In this document: piece by piece, positions 62,626 to 64,000 of the stretch
Position numbering within the stretch: the first letter of the stretch is position 1
Layout: every line of letters begins with the position of its first letter
Source of the DNA: DATGUA01 sp035301545
GTDB taxonomy: Bacteria; Bacillota; Clostridia; Tissierellales; Tissierellaceae
DNA length: 64,000 nucleotides
NCBI GenBank assembly: GCA_035301545.1
Contig: DATGUA010000004.1
Coordinates: forward strand, 13,895 to 77,894
Direction: 5' to 3'
Translations under genes and position numbers: made by a program
Notes under the pieces: generated by a model
The model's input: only the letters and a program-made list of their open reading frames with translations
Database searches by the model: none
What the model was told of the DNA's origin: nothing

Positions 62626-63948
62626 TTAATCCTTTTTTCTTAATTTATTTAATCTTTCTTTTATTCTTTTTTCATAACCAGAATCTGTAGGCTTATAATA
62701 AACTTTTTTACTCCCACTTATAGGTAGATATTCTTGATCTACAAAACCATCTTTATAATCGTGTGGATATTTATATCCCTTTCCATGACCTAGCTTATTA
62801 GCTCCTCCGTAATGATTATCTTTTAGATGAATAGGAACCTCACCTATTTTTTCATTTCTAATATCATCTAATGCTCTATCTATTCCTATATATGCTGAAT
62901 TACTTTTAGGAGCTGTAGCTACATATAAGGCTGCTTGCGCTAAGATTATTCGTCCTTCAGGCATACCTATATTGTTTACTGCTTCAAAAGCTGCATTAGC
63001 GACTACTAACGCATTAGAATCTGCATTCCCAACCTCTTCAGATGCAGCAATAATTATTCTTCTACCTATAAACTTAGGATCCTCTCCTGCATTTATCATC
63101 TTAGCTAACCAATATAGGGTAGCATCAGGATCAGAACCTCTCATACTTTTAATAAAAGCAGAAACAGTATCATAATGCTCATCCCCACCTTTATCATATT
63201 TAGCCGTCTTAAGCATAATAGAATTTTTAATAGTTTCTAAATCTATTATAATTTTCCCATCTTCACTTTCTGGAGTAGACAAGGCTCCTATCTCCAAAGA
63301 GTTTAATAAAGTCCTTCCATCACCTTCAGATATAGTAACAAGATAATCTATTGCTTCTTTGCTAATATCTATATTTAGATTCCCTAAACCTTTTTCTTTA
63401 TCCTTTAGAGCTCTTTTAAGTAAGTTTAGTAGGTCTTTTCTTCTTAATGATTCTAATTTTAATACCATCGCTCTAGATAATAATGCTTTATTAACTTCAA
63501 AATAAGGATTTTCCGTTGTTGCTCCTATTAAAGTTATTATGCCCCTTTCTACAAAAGGTAATAGAGCATCTTGTTGAGATTTATTAAATCTATGAATCTC
63601 ATCAATAAATAATATACTTCTTTTACTATATAATTTTAAATTTTCCTCTGCTTCATGTATTACTCTTCGTATATCTTTTATTCCTGATGTAACTGCAGAT
63701 AATTTTTCAAATAACATATTAGTTGTATTAGCAATAATCATTGCTAATGTGGTTTTTCCAGTTCCTGGTGGTCCATAAAAAACCATAGAAGTTATTCTAT
63801 CGGCTTTTATAGATCTATTTAAAAATTTATTTTCCCCTAATATATGTTCTTGCCCAACAAATTCATTTATAGTTTCTGGTCTCATTCTATCAGCTAAGGG
63901 AGCATTCTTTTTCAGTTTATCTTCCATTGACATAGTAAATAAATCCAT
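62626..63948 (-). CDS. rarA: Replication-associated recombination protein A
   Basis: 440-residue AAA+ ATPase (MgsA/RarA) acting at stalled forks. Walker A GPPGTGKTTLAMII near 60, Walker B LFIDEIHRFNKSQQDALL, sensor TENPYFEVNKALLSRA, and the C-terminal MgsA tetramer domain. ATG 63946-63948 after AGGTGATTAA. Upstream 50 nt hold only AT-rich sequence before the window ends. Confidence 0.95.
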   Translation of the reverse strand: MDLFTMSMEDKLKKNAPLADRMRPETINEFVGQEHILGENKFLNRSIKADRITSMVFYGPPGTGKTTLAMIIANTTNMLFEKLSAVTSGIKDIRRVIHEAEENLKLYSKRSILFIDEIHRFNKSQQDALLPFVERGIITLIGATTENPYFEVNKALLSRAMVLKLESLRRKDLLNLLKRALKDKEKGLGNLNIDISKEAIDYLVTISEGDGRTLLNSLEIGALSTPESEDGKIIIDLETIKNSIMLKTAKYDKGGDEHYDTVSAFIKSMRGSDPDATLYWLAKMINAGEDPKFIGRRIIIAASEEVGNADSNALVVANAAFEAVNNIGMPEGRIILAQAALYVATAPKSNSAYIGIDRALDDIRNEKIGEVPIHLKDNHYGGANKLGHGKGYKYPHDYKDGFVDQEYLPISGSKKVYYKPTDSGYEKRIKERLNKLRKKD

Positions 63949-64000
63949 TTAATCACCTATCATTCCTTTTTATATCTATTACCATTATTGTAACATATAT

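Noticed and set aside
1..64000. CRISPR arrays, tRNA or rRNA genes, intact insertion sequences or prophage
   Set aside because: No regularly spaced repeats, no tRNA cloverleaf motifs (GGTTCGAATCC-like) and no intact transposase or phage genes were seen.

Overview
The window is a very AT-rich bacterial chromosome segment. Almost every gene lies on the minus strand; only one gene, a small lipoprotein at about 38.9 kb, is on the plus strand. It carries spo0A, sigK, spoIVB, spoIIM and all eight spoIIIA genes, a PilD/PilA/PilC/PilT/PilB type IV pilus operon without an outer-membrane secretin, and the gene order nusB-xseA-xseB-ispA-tlyA-recN-spoIVB-spo0A. This points to an endospore-forming, probably anaerobic Firmicute of the Clostridia/Tissierellia type. 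TTG and GTG starts are common, usually behind a strong GGAGG.

Layout from low to high coordinates (transcription runs high to low). 1-4.7 kb: miaB (3' end cut by the window edge), a MerR-like coiled-coil protein, S1, plsC, cmk, aroH. 4.8-5.4 kb: a decayed HI0933/BaiN-type flavoprotein gene. 5.5-15.4 kb: an RpiR regulator, mnmM, rluB, two D,D-carboxypeptidases, scpB-scpA, a decayed ORF, pdp, punA, spoIIM and a Nudix hydrolase. 15.5-24.4 kb: spo0A, spoIVB, recN, tlyA, oapA, the large OLE RNA, ispA, xseB, xseA, nusB. 24.5-30.9 kb: an Asp23-family gene with its own promoter, the spoIIIAA-AH operon and efp. 31.0-38.7 kb: the type IV pilus operon. 38.9-42.1 kb: a YhcN/YlaJ-type lipoprotein, sigK and a class B PBP. 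42.2-51.4 kb: udk, a TrhP-like U32 protein, trmR, queT, RNase J, a Fur-family regulator, a DUF1292 gene, ruvX, ireB, alaS. 51.5-54.8 kb: an AI-2E-family permease and iscU-iscS-iscR. 54.9-55.5 kb: a degV pseudogene. 55.6-64 kb: leuS, asnS, an M16C peptidase and rarA.

The most notable element is a structured RNA of about 0.6 kb between ispA and a four-helix membrane protein gene. Its position, size and partner identify it as OLE (ornate, large, extremophilic) RNA with its membrane partner OapA. It has a clear sigma-A promoter (TTGAAT-17-TATAAT) and a 3' hairpin. In the same neighbourhood dxs, nadK and argR are absent from the places they often occupy in Firmicutes, and ispH is absent beside rpsA.

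Other points: a 14-bp stem buries both the Shine-Dalgarno and the GTG start of sigK; a consensus promoter for alaS fires straight into an intrinsic terminator with no T-box; two genes are clearly decayed; and many transcription units end in long, near-perfect palindromes that overlap stop codons. Several genes act on tRNA U34 (MnmM, TrhP-like, TrmR, possibly QueT), and AroH makes prephenate, which TrhP-type hydroxylation is reported to need.
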